A stretch of DNA of 9,201 bases from an uncultured candidate division Zixibacteria bacterium (GCA_913009765.1 CAJVYT010000156.1:1-9201), one strand, 5' to 3'; shown: positions 1 to 7,138, numbered from the stretch's first letter. Translations and numbers: made by a program. The notes: generated by a model not told the origin, from the sequence alone.

Positions 1-132
1 GGAGAGGAAAAAAAGGCATAAGGAGGAAGATAAAAATAAGGTTGGAAAGGGGTTATTTTTTTTTTTCAAGCAGAAGACGGCATACGAGATATATCAGTGT
101 GACTGGAGTTCAGACGTGTGCTCTTCCGATCT
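1..132. other. Illumina P7/TruSeq adapter and read-through artefact (not genomic)
   Basis: Positions 67-90 are the Illumina P7 primer, 91-98 are an 8-base index (ATATCAGT), and 99-132 are the TruSeq read-2 adapter ending in GCTCTTCCGATCT. Read on the minus strand, this is the normal order at the end of a short-insert read: insert, adapter, index (ACTGATAT, which I remember as TruSeq index 25), P7, then a run of A. Positions 1-66 are that run plus purine/pyrimidine-biased junk, as seen when a read passes the end of the library molecule. The purine-rich stretch contains AGGAGG by chance and should not be read as a ribosome binding site. Real sequence begins at about 133. Confidence 0.98.
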
Positions 133-228
133 AAAAATAATAGTATTAGCACTTTTGATTTTGGTTTCTACAAAACAGATGATACATACTCATTTTTATT
201 AAGTATCGGCTCTACTGTAATTCGATGA
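133..228 (+). CDS. 3' fragment of an unidentified protein (truncated by the adapter)
   Basis: An open frame runs from the adapter junction to TGA at 226-228. It encodes about 31 residues (KNNSISTFDFGFYKTDDTYS... ending in ...GSTVIR). The composition of alternating polar, aromatic and hydrophobic residues would fit the last strands of a beta-rich or outer-membrane protein, but this is too short to identify. The start and most of the gene lie beyond the contig end. Support for its being real comes from the next reading frame, whose ATG at 225-227 overlaps this stop as ATGA, the usual translational-coupling arrangement. I do not recognise the family. Confidence 0.4.
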   Translation, partial: KNNSISTFDFGFYKTDDTYSFLLSIGSTVIR

Positions 229-483
229 TTTTTTTATCAGGAGAAAAAATAAAAAGACTGTTTTTTTTCATTTTCAATCCTCCTTGTTATTACAACAAGT
301 CTATTTGTTCAAAGTGAATTTTATAGCACTAAAAAACCGGATGGAGTTTTTGCAAAAGACGGAGGTTTTTCAATTTTCCATAAAGGGGAAAAAATAATTC
401 CTGTTTTCGGTGCATTCTTTGACAGAATTAAATTATACAAAATATTAAATTATCCTAAAATTTCAATCTTGCTATGTCTTTAA
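225..483 (+). pseudogene. small secreted or membrane protein, frameshifted
   Basis: Translation from ATG 225 gives MIFLSGEKIKRLFFFIF and then soon hits TGA. The neighbouring frame, open from 253 to TAA 481-483, continues convincingly as FSFSILLVITTSLFVQSEFY followed by a hydrophilic, glycine-containing segment (KKPDGVFAKDGG) and a hydrophobic tail. Joining the frames at the T8 tract (261-268) gives a protein of about 85 residues with a basic N-terminus and a single hydrophobic segment like a signal peptide or anchor. An AGGAG at 239-243 could serve an internal start at about 249, but the codon there is ATA. Either the gene is broken, or the homopolymer is miscounted. Function unknown. Confidence 0.4.
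419..448 (+). promoter_or_regulatory. possible sigma-70 promoter for the OmpA-family lipoprotein gene
   Basis: A perfect TTGACA at 419-424 is followed after 18 nt by TATTAA at 443-448 (4 of 6 matches to the -10 consensus). Transcription would begin at about 455, leaving a leader of about 75 nt before the ATG at 532. The site lies inside the disrupted small gene and in very AT-rich DNA, so a chance match is quite possible. Confidence 0.25.
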
Positions 484-531
484 TTTGTATAGATATTTGT
501 TTTGAAAGAAAACTAACTTAAGGAGAAATAA

Positions 532-1203
532 ATGAAAAAGATTACAATTTTACTAATCATTACAGCAATGTTGATTTCAGCAATTGGCTGTGCATCATTA
601 AAGAAAAGAGATAAAGGTGCATTAATCGGCGGTTCGGCTGGTGCTGTTATCGGCGGACTTATCGGCGATAAAGCCGGCAACACTGCCTTAGGAGCAATTA
701 TCGGGGCTGCAGTTGGTGGAGCAGCAGGTGCTTATATTGGCAATTATATGGATAAACAAGCTGCAGAAATGGAACGGGATTTAGAGGGTACCACTATTGA
801 ACGTGTCGGCGAAGGCATTAAGATAACATTTGATTCGGGAATTCTTTTTGAAGTCGACAAATCAGCACTACAGCCGGCGGCAAAAACTAATCTTGAAAAA
901 TTAGCTGTGATTTTAAATAAGTATAATGAAACTGAAATTCTTATTGAAGGTCATACCGATGCAACCGGATCCGAAGATCATAATATGGATCTTTCTATTC
1001 GCAGAGCACAATCTGTCAGTTCACAACTTGCTATGGACAATGTCATGCCTACTCGTTTTAATGTTGTCGGATATGGTGAGACACAACCTGTTGCCGACAA
1101 TACTACAGCTGAAGGTCGTAAAGAGAACCGTCGGGTAGACATCGCTATCTTTGCAAATGACAAACTCAAAGGCACAGCAGAGAAACAAGTCAACGAAGGT
1201 TAG
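532..1203 (+). CDS. OmpA-family peptidoglycan-binding lipoprotein with glycine zipper (YiaD-like)
   Basis: The 223-residue protein has a lipoprotein signal (basic MKK, hydrophobic 4-18, lipobox AIGC with lipidated Cys20). Residue +2 is Ala, not Asp, so sorting to the outer membrane is expected. Residues about 29-73 form a glycine-zipper segment (GALIGGSAGAVIGGLIG and AALGA-like repeats), probably membrane-associated. Residues about 96-207 are an OmpA C-terminal-like domain with the peptidoglycan-binding signature GHTDATGS...LSIRRAQSV. Asp143 and Arg158 match the diaminopimelate-contacting Asp271 and Arg286 of E. coli OmpA, with the same 15-residue spacing. The family tethers the outer membrane to peptidoglycan. 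AAGGAG at 520-525 lies 6 nt before the ATG and fixes the start. The gene is a single unit ended by a strong terminator. It resembles YiaD, but orthology is not claimed. Confidence 0.93.
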   Translation: MKKITILLIITAMLISAIGCASLKKRDKGALIGGSAGAVIGGLIGDKAGNTALGAIIGAAVGGAAGAYIGNYMDKQAAEMERDLEGTTIERVGEGIKITFDSGILFEVDKSALQPAAKTNLEKLAVILNKYNETEILIEGHTDATGSEDHNMDLSIRRAQSVSSQLAMDNVMPTRFNVVGYGETQPVADNTTAEGRKENRRVDIAIFANDKLKGTAEKQVNEG

Positions 1204-1231
1204 AGTTTATTAGCTCCTTGCCAAAATAAGC

Positions 1232-1264
1232 AAGGTCAGGTCTCTTAAGAGACCTGACCTTTTT
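1232..1264 (+). terminator. rho-independent terminator of the lipoprotein gene
   Basis: A perfect 13-bp GC-containing stem (1232-1244 with 1249-1261, core AGGTCAGGTCTC) closes a TTAA loop. A run of T at 1260-1264 follows directly. It begins 29 nt after the stop codon. The full 1232-1261 stretch is a perfect 30-nt palindrome, so the structure could also stop transcripts coming from the right. Confidence 0.9.
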
Positions 1265-1382
1265 AAAATTATGGCAGCATCGCAGGGATACCGTCATATT
1301 TGATATTATATCAAAAGTCAGAACTGTAATAATTCTAATTATGGTTTTTTAGATGTGTCGAATAATTTGATAAATACGTTTC

Positions 1383-1420
1383 TGCACTGGATTCCGTCTT
1401 CGACGGAAAGGAGCAGTGTA
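1383..1420. repeat. intergenic hairpin repeat with GATTCCGTC/GACGGAA core
   Basis: The inner stem TTCCGTC (1392-1398) pairs perfectly with GACGGAA (1402-1408) around a TTC loop. An outer 7-bp stem pairs 1383-1389 with 1414-1420 (one G-T pair) across an asymmetric internal loop. The TGGATTCCGTC...GACGGAA form resembles widespread bacterial intergenic palindromes of the type TGGATTCCCG...CGGGAATGAC. No poly-T follows on the plus strand, so a terminator role is unlikely. Confidence 0.5.
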
Positions 1421-1449
1421 GACCGAAAAAAGATATAAGTGCTGTGCAT

Positions 1450-1548
1450 GGCAGGGGTCCTCGTCTGCCGATATTTTACAATGTTATCACCTTTGCCACA
1501 ATTCATTCTCATTACCTCATGTCATTCCCAACTTGATTGGAAATCCGG
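1450..1548. repeat. remnants of two intergenic palindromic repeats
   Basis: At 1450-1469 GGCAG pairs with CTGCC around a GGGTCCTCGT loop, in a context (GGCAGGGGTCCTCGTCTGCC) typical of genome-wide intergenic repeats. At 1520-1548 the stretch TGTCATTCCCAACTTGATTGG, followed by AAATCC, resembles a degraded copy of the common TGTCATTCCCGACTTGATCGGGAATCC-type palindrome. Its two arms (ATTCCCAA and TTGGAAAT) no longer pair perfectly. Family membership is recalled by eye and was not tested by a search. Confidence 0.35.
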
Positions 1549-1569
1549 CACACTTTTCCTGTTACCTCC

Positions 1570-1598
1570 TTGACAGCATACACCATGATTTATATTTT
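1570..1598 (+). promoter_or_regulatory. probable sigma-70 promoter for the tandem paralogues
   Basis: A perfect TTGACA (1570-1575) is followed at 17-nt spacing by TATTTT (1593-1598), or at 15 nt by TATATT (1591-1596). Transcription would start at about 1605, 34 nt before the ATG of copy A. A ribosome binding site AGGGGA at 1625-1630 lies between. No comparable promoter was seen directly before copy B, so both may be transcribed from here. Confidence 0.5.
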
Positions 1599-1638
1599 AC
1601 TCTATAAGAAAAACTTCCATGTTTAGGGGAATTTAAAA

Positions 1639-2312
1639 ATGAAAAATAAATATTTAATTGTCATTATATCATTTCTGATATTCGCTGTTGGAAGTACAAG
1701 AGCCGAACTGCAGTATGAGAGTGACTATGATCATAGTTTTGTTGTGACAGGTGGTAAGCTATGGTTTACTAATAATAGTTATGATGATATGGTGTTTTCA
1801 ATGGATAATAGAATTGATTACTACAATACATTCACTTTAAAATATAAGTTTAAAAACAAAGTCTCTTTCGGATTTTCTAAAGCATACTAATCTATTACAT
1901 TCAAAAACTCAGCTTTAATGAAAATTGTCACTGGTGTAAGATACAGAACCTATAAAAGTTCTAGCACGACAACTTTTCTGAATTTATTGCCGTTTAATTT
2001 ACTTAACATTTCAACACCTATATCACTCTCTATACAAAGCTCATATGAATCTAGATCGCAGTGGATTTTTACCGCACATTTTTATAAAAATTTATTTTTA
2101 ATAAGAAAAGATCAGTTCAACCGATATTTTCAATAGGGTATAATGATTATTTTAATTCAAATGAAAACTTTATTACTGGATCAATAATTTATTCAAGAAA
2201 AATATTTGAAAATTCACGGTTTATGATTATCCCAAACATCAAGTATGCTAAAGGCAACACAAATTTGATGTATGGTATTGATATCGGTATTTCATACGGG
2301 TTGGTGAAATAA
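1639..2312 (+). pseudogene. secreted beta-strand-rich protein, copy A (nonsense plus frameshift)
   Basis: The N-terminus is a clear signal peptide (MKNK, hydrophobic 5-18, cleavage after STRA at residue 22). It is followed by LQYESDYDHSFVV and then alternating aromatic/polar strands suggestive of an outer-membrane beta-barrel. The frame is interrupted by TAA at 1888-1890 after FGFSKAY and continues in the same frame (SITFKNSAL...TAHFYKN). It then loses one base near 2110-2115, where GATCAG replaces an expected GATTCAG. After that the +1 frame resumes exactly where copy B predicts: SVQPIFSIGYNDYF...SIIYSRK...IGISYGLVK, stop at 2310-2312. The repaired product would be about 224 residues. Two independent lesions favour real decay over a sequencing error. 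I do not recognise the family. Confidence 0.75.
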
Positions 2313-2329
2313 AATCTTACCCTAATATA

Positions 2330-2416
2330 GTAGGGAACCGGCCTGCCTGTTTCTTTAAGACAGGGCAATGCCCTGTCGGTACAAAATGATAAGGTTGAGG
2401 CAGACCCCAACCCTAC
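2330..2416. repeat. 87-bp palindromic (MITE-like) intergenic element
   Basis: The ends are inverted repeats: GTAGGG-N7-CTGCCT at 2330-2348, and its complement AGGCAG-N7-CCCTAC ending at 2416. They match at 14 of 19 positions. The middle holds a perfect 19-nt palindrome, GACAGGGCAATGCCCTGTC (2359-2377), and a shorter GGTTG/CAACC stem (2393-2397 with 2408-2412). The element fills most of the gap between the two paralogues, starting 17 nt after copy A's stop and ending 21 nt before copy B's start. It has no coding capacity. It could be a non-autonomous mobile repeat or a structured intergenic repeat. Confidence 0.55.
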
Positions 2417-2437
2417 AAAGCTTGGAGTAGATATAAA

Positions 2438-3095
2438 ATGAATAGAATAAAATTTATACTTCCATTTATAATAAGTATTATTACTATGGCGAATATTCAT
2501 GCCAAACTGCCGTATGAGAGTGACTATGATCATAGTTTTGTTGTGGCAGGTGGTAAACAGTGGTATGAATCATCATTTATTAATTCTTCAGAAGCATTTA
2601 CTTTTAGTTATATCTATCGAAACAAAATATCATTCGGTGTTTCACATCGTGATTTCACTACTACATTTATTTACGTGGATAGTAGTAATCTTTCAGATAT
2701 TGTTCATAGCGGCACAGCCTATGGTAGAAGTAATTACATCAATTTGGACCCTTATTATAATATATTTGTTCAAATAAATCCGATGAATTTGTTACAAATA
2801 GAAGTCCCTTTTTCATTATCTGTTTTTGGTGCATATCAATTTCATGATAGCCATAAAAATGTTGTTCTAACCGCACATTTTTACAAAAAAATTGAATTAA
2901 GTAAAAAAGATTCTGTTCAGCCTACTTTTTCTATCGGATATAGAGATATTTCAATATTTAATAGTAGTAGGAAAGGAAGTATAGCCGGTTCTGTGATATA
3001 TTCACGCTCAATTTATTGTTCCAAGAGTCAATTATTTTTTAGATGATCTAAATTTTGCTATTCAAATCGGTATTTCGCATGGGTTGGGGAAATAA
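2438..3095 (+). pseudogene. secreted beta-strand-rich protein, copy B (3' frameshift)
   Basis: This is a tandem paralogue of copy A. The signal peptide is MNRIKFILPFIISIITMANIHA, cleaved after residue 22, followed by KLPYESDYDHSFVVAGGKQW. Alternating beta-strand-like segments run to about residue 190, including TAHFYKK and DSVQPTFSIGY, shared with copy A. In frame 0 the protein ends at 202 residues with an unrelated tail (IYCSKSQLFFR, stop at 3044-3046). The shifted frame from about 3010 encodes FIVPRVNYFLDDLNFAIQ then IGISHGLGK, matching copy A's C-terminus, with stop at 3093-3095. A GGAG at 2424-2427 lies 10 nt before the ATG. If the last strand is needed for barrel assembly, the 202-residue product is probably non-functional. 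Function unknown. Confidence 0.7.
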
Positions 3096-3097
3096 CC

Positions 3098-4639
3098 CTA
3101 CTCAAGCATCATGAATGCATCGGGGAGGAAATCTATAATATCGGATGCCATCATAGAACGTTCGCCGAGTTTATAAGCTGCAATATCGCCGGCGAGTCCA
3201 TGCAGAAAAACTCCGCACAAGGCAGCATCTATCGGTTTTAGTCCCTGTGCCAAAAACGATCCAATAATCCCCGAAAGAACATCACCGGAACCGCCCACAG
3301 CCATACCATTGTTCCCCGTTTGATTGACATAGACGGCACCGTCATAATATGCCACCACAGTCGGAGAACCTTTTAGCACTAAAATAGTTTGATACTCAAT
3401 TGCAAATTTACGGGCGACTTTGATACGTTCATGTATATCATCGGGAACATCAACAGATGTCAGTTTTTTAAACTCTTTCGGATGCGGTGTTAAAATCAAT
3501 TCCGCCTTGGTATCTTCAAGTATTTGCAAATCATCAATAAGAGCATTCAACCCGTCGGCATCTACAACAGCAGGTTTTTCAAGTGAAAGTAATAACCGAC
3601 AGATAAGTTCTTTTGTTTCAAAATGAGTTCCTATTCCCGGACCTATAACCAAAGCATCATGTTCTGAGGCAATGTTTTTAACTTCACCTAACCCACGTTT
3701 TGCAAGACATCCTTTTTTGGCAACATCTGGTAATGGATATGTTGTTACATCTATTAAAGATGGTGCTATCAAAGGCAAAGTAGTATGGGGACATGCAATT
3801 TTTGCCAAACCGCATCCTGAACGAAGTGCCGAACGAGCGGCTAAAACAGCAGCTCCGGTCATTCCCGTTGAACCTGCCAAAAGTAATAGTTTGCCGAATG
3901 TTCCTTTATGTCCGTCAGGTTTACGCACAGGAAGAGTTTCTGATACATACGCCGGAGTAATTAAATTATTGTGTAGTGAAAAAGAATCTATCACATCATG
4001 AGGTATGCCAATCTGGATAATATCAACATCGCCTGAAATCTCACGCCCGGGAGAAACATACAACCCATATTTTGGTTGAGCGAGTGTATAGGTATAATCG
4101 GCATTAATTACTGTACCCTCGTATTTCCCATTGTCAGCTTGTAAACCCGACGGCATATCAACTGCGATAATCTCTTGGGGCTGCGAGTTAATATACTCAA
4201 TTACATCATAAGAAATATCTTTTGGAATACCTGAAAAACCGGTACCAAAAATTGCATCTATAATAAAATCTGATTCTAAAAGTTCAGGAAGTTCATCAGT
4301 TGATTTGATTTCATTAGTCGGGATTTCTAACTCTTTTATAAGGTCGTAGTTTTGTTTGGCGTCTTCTGAGAATGTATCAGGGGAACCTATATGATAAAAA
4401 GCAACTTCAAAACCTGCCAAAAAAAGATAACGTCCGACAACAAAACCGTCTCCCCCATTGTTGCCTTTTCCGCAAAAAATAGTAAACACAGCATCATCAA
4501 GCTCTAAAGTAAGATCGGCGGTAATAGCTTGAGCAATCCCCCGTCCGGCATTCTCCATAAGCTCAAGTGACGGTATCCCTACTTTTTCAATCGCAGCGTT
4601 ATCAATCTTACGCATCACTTCCGATGTGACAATTTTCAT
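3098..4639 (-). CDS. nnr: bifunctional NAD(P)H-hydrate epimerase / ADP-dependent dehydratase
   Basis: The 513-residue, cytosolic protein repairs NADHX and NADPHX, the hydrated and inactive forms of NAD(P)H. The N-terminal YjeF epimerase domain (about 1-230) has GKGNNGGDGF at 57-66, DAIFGTG at 128-134 and DMPSGL at 161-166. The C-terminal dehydratase domain, of ribokinase-like fold (about 235-510), has GHKGTFGK at 243-250, GPGIG at 333-337, DADGLN at 360-365, HPKEF at 386-390 and GNNGMAVGGSGDVLSG at 442-457, with Asp453 the expected catalytic residue. Length and domain order match the fused bacterial Nnr (YjeF) family. The gene starts 24 nt after lon's stop with only a weak AGAAAG-like ribosome site, suggesting cotranscription with lon. 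It converges with copy B, the two ends being 2 nt apart. No terminator is apparent. Confidence 0.96.
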   Translation of the reverse strand: MKIVTSEVMRKIDNAAIEKVGIPSLELMENAGRGIAQAITADLTLELDDAVFTIFCGKGNNGGDGFVVGRYLFLAGFEVAFYHIGSPDTFSEDAKQNYDLIKELEIPTNEIKSTDELPELLESDFIIDAIFGTGFSGIPKDISYDVIEYINSQPQEIIAVDMPSGLQADNGKYEGTVINADYTYTLAQPKYGLYVSPGREISGDVDIIQIGIPHDVIDSFSLHNNLITPAYVSETLPVRKPDGHKGTFGKLLLLAGSTGMTGAAVLAARSALRSGCGLAKIACPHTTLPLIAPSLIDVTTYPLPDVAKKGCLAKRGLGEVKNIASEHDALVIGPGIGTHFETKELICRLLLSLEKPAVVDADGLNALIDDLQILEDTKAELILTPHPKEFKKLTSVDVPDDIHERIKVARKFAIEYQTILVLKGSPTVVAYYDGAVYVNQTGNNGMAVGGSGDVLSGIIGSFLAQGLKPIDAALCGVFLHGLAGDIAAYKLGERSMMASDIIDFLPDAFMMLE

Positions 4640-4663
4640 TTTGATTACTTTCTAAAAAACAGA

Positions 4664-7024
4664 TTATTTTTTCTTTGTTTTACTTTTTGGTTCCAATGCA
4701 AATTTTACCGCCGGCAATACATTTGAGAAAAATTTTAGTTTAATATTCTTTTTAATTTCAAGCGGTAAATCAACGGTATCTTTTTTATTTTCCTCAGGGA
4801 GAATAACAGTTTTGACACCCGAACGATATGCTGCCAGAAGTTTTTCTTTAAGTCCGCCTATCGGTAAAATTTGCCCCCGCAAAGTAATCTCTCCGGTCAT
4901 CGCCAGAGCAGCTTTTACTTTACGACCGGTGAACAACGATGAAAGAGCGACTATCATTGTAATACCCGCAGAAGGACCATCTTTCGGAGTGGCACCCGAC
5001 GGTACATGAATATGTAAATCTTTTTTCTCAAAAGTATCCTTTGACAGCCCAAATTCTTCAGCATTGGAACGAATAAAAGACAATGCCGCTTTGGCTGACT
5101 CTTTCATTACATCACCTAAATGACCGGTAAGAGTCAGGGTATTAGTACCCGGCATAGAGGTTGCCTCGATAAACAGAATTTCACCGCCAACCGATGTATA
5201 GGCAAGTCCCGGGACGACACCAATAGTGGATTCTCTGGCAAGACCTTCCCGAGTATATTTTTTAGGTCCTAACAATTTTGGAATATCTTCACCGACATAA
5301 GTAATTTTCTTTTTATAACCGGATGCGATTTTTCGGGCAGCTTTACGGGTTACCGATGCTATTTCTCGTTCCAAATTTCTCAAGCCTGCTTCACGGGTAT
5401 ATCCGTCAATAAGAGCTTTGACAGCAGAGTCCTGAATTTTTAACATAGAATTTTTTAGCCCATGGTTCTCAAGCTGTTTCGGAATCAAATGTCGTTTTGC
5501 AATTGCAAGTTTTTCAAGGTCTGTGTAACCCGGAAGATTTATAATTTCCATTCGGTCACGAAGCACTGCCGGAATCGGTTCTAACCAGTTTGCTGTTGTA
5601 ATAAACATTACTTTTGATAAATCAAATGGTAACTCTAAATAGTAATCAGAAAAAGTATCGTTTTGTTCGGGATCGAGAACTTCCAAAAGAGCCGATGCCG
5701 GGTCACCACGAAAATCTGAACCTAATTTATCAATTTCATCAAGCATAATCACCGGATTATTGGAACCGCACTTTTTAAGCGACTGAATAATTCTACCCGG
5801 CATAGCTCCGATATAAGTTCTTCGGTGTCCACGAATCTCGGCTTCATCACGCATACCGCCTAAGGAAACCCTTGAGAACTCACGTCCCATAGCTCTGGCA
5901 ATAGATTTACCAAGCGACGTTTTTCCAACCCCCGGAGGTCCGACAAAACAGAGTATTGGTCCTTTTATATCAGCTTTTAGTTTTCGTACAGCAAGATGTT
6001 CTAAAATTCTATCTTTTATTTTGACCAAATTGTAATGGTCTTCATCTAAAATCTGTTTTGCTCTTTTTAAGTCGAGTTTGTCTTCTGTCGAAATTGACCA
6101 CGGCATAGAGACCAGCCAGTCAATATATGTTCGAGAGACAGTATACTCTGCCGATGATGGTGACATGTGCGACAGTCTGTCCAACTCTTTGAGTGCGGCA
6201 GCTTCTGCTTGTTCCGGCATTTTGACATCGAGAATCTTTTCCTCAAACTCTTCAATTTCATTATGATCGTCGGCATCGCCAAGTTCTTTTTTGATTGCCC
6301 GTAATTGTTCACGCAAAATATAATCACGCTGCGATTTACCAAGTTCGCTGGCAGCTTTTGCCTGTATCTTTTGAGAAATTTCCAAAACTTCTATTTCACG
6401 ATTTAAAATGGAATATACTTTTTTAAATCTTTTTAAAATATTCAGCTCTGCTAAAATTTCCTGTTTTTGGGGTGCCTCTATTTGTAAATTAGATGCGATA
6501 TAATCTGCTAATTTTGAAAATGAATCCTGGCTTACTGCCGAAGCATGCAGATCTTCGGAAACATTTGGAACAAGATCAATAAATAATTTGAGCTTTTCTA
6601 TAATAGAATGTTTCATCGCATCCATTTTCACACGGTCAGAACTTGTCTCTTTCACAGCAGTTATTTCAGCTGATAAAAAAGGTTCTGTCGTGATAACACG
6701 TTTGATTTTAATTCGACTGAGTCCTTGAATTAAAAAACGAACCGACCCATCAGGGAAACGAAGCATTTTTAAAATATTTCCTGAAACACCAATTTCGTGC
6801 AAATCATCTAACCCCGGATTTTCTATATTTTCATCTTTTTGCAAAAACATAGCAATACGAGAGCCACGCATAAGAGCATCATCAACCATACGGGTTTGTT
6901 CCGGGTCAGTTATCATAAGAGGAACTATTAAATATGGAAATACTATTGTTCCTTTTAACGGCAATATCGGTAGAACTTTATTATCAGATTCTTTTATTTT
7001 TTTCTTTTCTATCACTTCTGTCAC
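4664..7024 (-). CDS. lon: ATP-dependent endopeptidase La (Lon protease)
   Basis: The 786-residue protein is a typical bacterial Lon, a hexameric cytosolic AAA+ protease that degrades misfolded and regulatory proteins. An N-terminal substrate-binding domain (about 16-210, VLPILPLKGTIVFP) is followed by a helical linker (about 210-290). The AAA+ module has Walker A GPPGVGKTS (362-370), Walker B VIMLDEID (425-432), sensor-1 TTAN (476-479) and sensor-2 Arg549 in REAGLRNLER. The C-terminal protease domain carries the Ser-Lys dyad: Ser685 in KDGPSAG and Lys728 in GGLKEK. Their 43-residue spacing is the same as E. coli Ser679/Lys722. The start is GTG at 7024-7022, with no in-frame ATG nearby upstream. 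A second GTG three codons in is an alternative. The C-terminus is a short lysine-rich tail (KSKTKKK). Confidence 0.98.
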   Translation of the reverse strand: MTEVIEKKKIKESDNKVLPILPLKGTIVFPYLIVPLMITDPEQTRMVDDALMRGSRIAMFLQKDENIENPGLDDLHEIGVSGNILKMLRFPDGSVRFLIQGLSRIKIKRVITTEPFLSAEITAVKETSSDRVKMDAMKHSIIEKLKLFIDLVPNVSEDLHASAVSQDSFSKLADYIASNLQIEAPQKQEILAELNILKRFKKVYSILNREIEVLEISQKIQAKAASELGKSQRDYILREQLRAIKKELGDADDHNEIEEFEEKILDVKMPEQAEAAALKELDRLSHMSPSSAEYTVSRTYIDWLVSMPWSISTEDKLDLKRAKQILDEDHYNLVKIKDRILEHLAVRKLKADIKGPILCFVGPPGVGKTSLGKSIARAMGREFSRVSLGGMRDEAEIRGHRRTYIGAMPGRIIQSLKKCGSNNPVIMLDEIDKLGSDFRGDPASALLEVLDPEQNDTFSDYYLELPFDLSKVMFITTANWLEPIPAVLRDRMEIINLPGYTDLEKLAIAKRHLIPKQLENHGLKNSMLKIQDSAVKALIDGYTREAGLRNLEREIASVTRKAARKIASGYKKKITYVGEDIPKLLGPKKYTREGLARESTIGVVPGLAYTSVGGEILFIEATSMPGTNTLTLTGHLGDVMKESAKAALSFIRSNAEEFGLSKDTFEKKDLHIHVPSGATPKDGPSAGITMIVALSSLFTGRKVKAALAMTGEITLRGQILPIGGLKEKLLAAYRSGVKTVILPEENKKDTVDLPLEIKKNIKLKFFSNVLPAVKFALEPKSKTKKK

Positions 7025-7032
7025 TTTTATAA

Positions 7033-7041
7033 CCTTTTTCT
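7033..7041 (-). promoter_or_regulatory. ribosome binding site selecting the GTG start of lon
   Basis: On the minus strand AGAAAAAGG ends 8 nt before GTG 7024. No other purine-rich match sits before the alternative GTG at 7015-7017, so this site supports the longer start. Confidence 0.55.
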
Positions 7042-7090
7042 TGTAGTCACATTCTTATTGTAACTGTATCGGCATTCCTGCTCATTTTTT

Positions 7091-7111
7091 GAACAGCTAA
7101 ATAGCTGATTC
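7091..7111 (-). promoter_or_regulatory. small inverted repeat in the lon leader
   Basis: GAACAGCT and AGCTGATTC flank AAAT, giving a 5-bp CAGCT/AGCTG stem extended by three more pairs across one mismatch. It lies in the transcribed leader if the promoter at 7139-7168 is used. It is not a CIRCE (HrcA) element. It may be a weak hairpin or an operator half-site pair; its role is unknown. Confidence 0.3.
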
Positions 7112-7138
7112 TAAAGCGTTAAATCCTATATTTCAAGA

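Larger units (their letters stand above)
1265..1638. other. intergenic stretch with decayed repeats and a promoter
   Basis: No credible gene is visible on either strand of this 374-nt gap. It contains a two-part hairpin (1383-1420), a short inverted repeat (GGCAG/CTGCC, 1450-1469), a degenerate intergenic palindrome (1520-1548) and a promoter (1570-1598). The remainder (1265-1382) is AT-rich with no recognisable element. Confidence 0.6.

Noticed and set aside
20..30. AGGAGG-like ribosome binding site near the window start
   Set aside because: It lies in read-through junk outside the adapter, so it is not genomic.
2359..2377. Intrinsic terminator after copy A
   Set aside because: The perfect palindrome has only one unpaired base at its centre and no T run on either side. 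It fits better as the core of the repeat element.
2189..2533. 114-codon frame on the minus strand across the paralogue gap
   Set aside because: It overlaps the 3' end of copy A, the palindromic element and the 5' end of copy B, all better explained on the plus strand.
3672..4001. 109-codon open frame on the plus strand opposite nnr
   Set aside because: It lies wholly antisense to conserved nnr codons, has low-information composition and no ribosome site; a shadow frame.
7091..7111. CIRCE heat-shock operator upstream of lon
   Set aside because: The inverted repeat lacks the TTAGCACTC-N9-GAGTGCTAA sequence and spacing.
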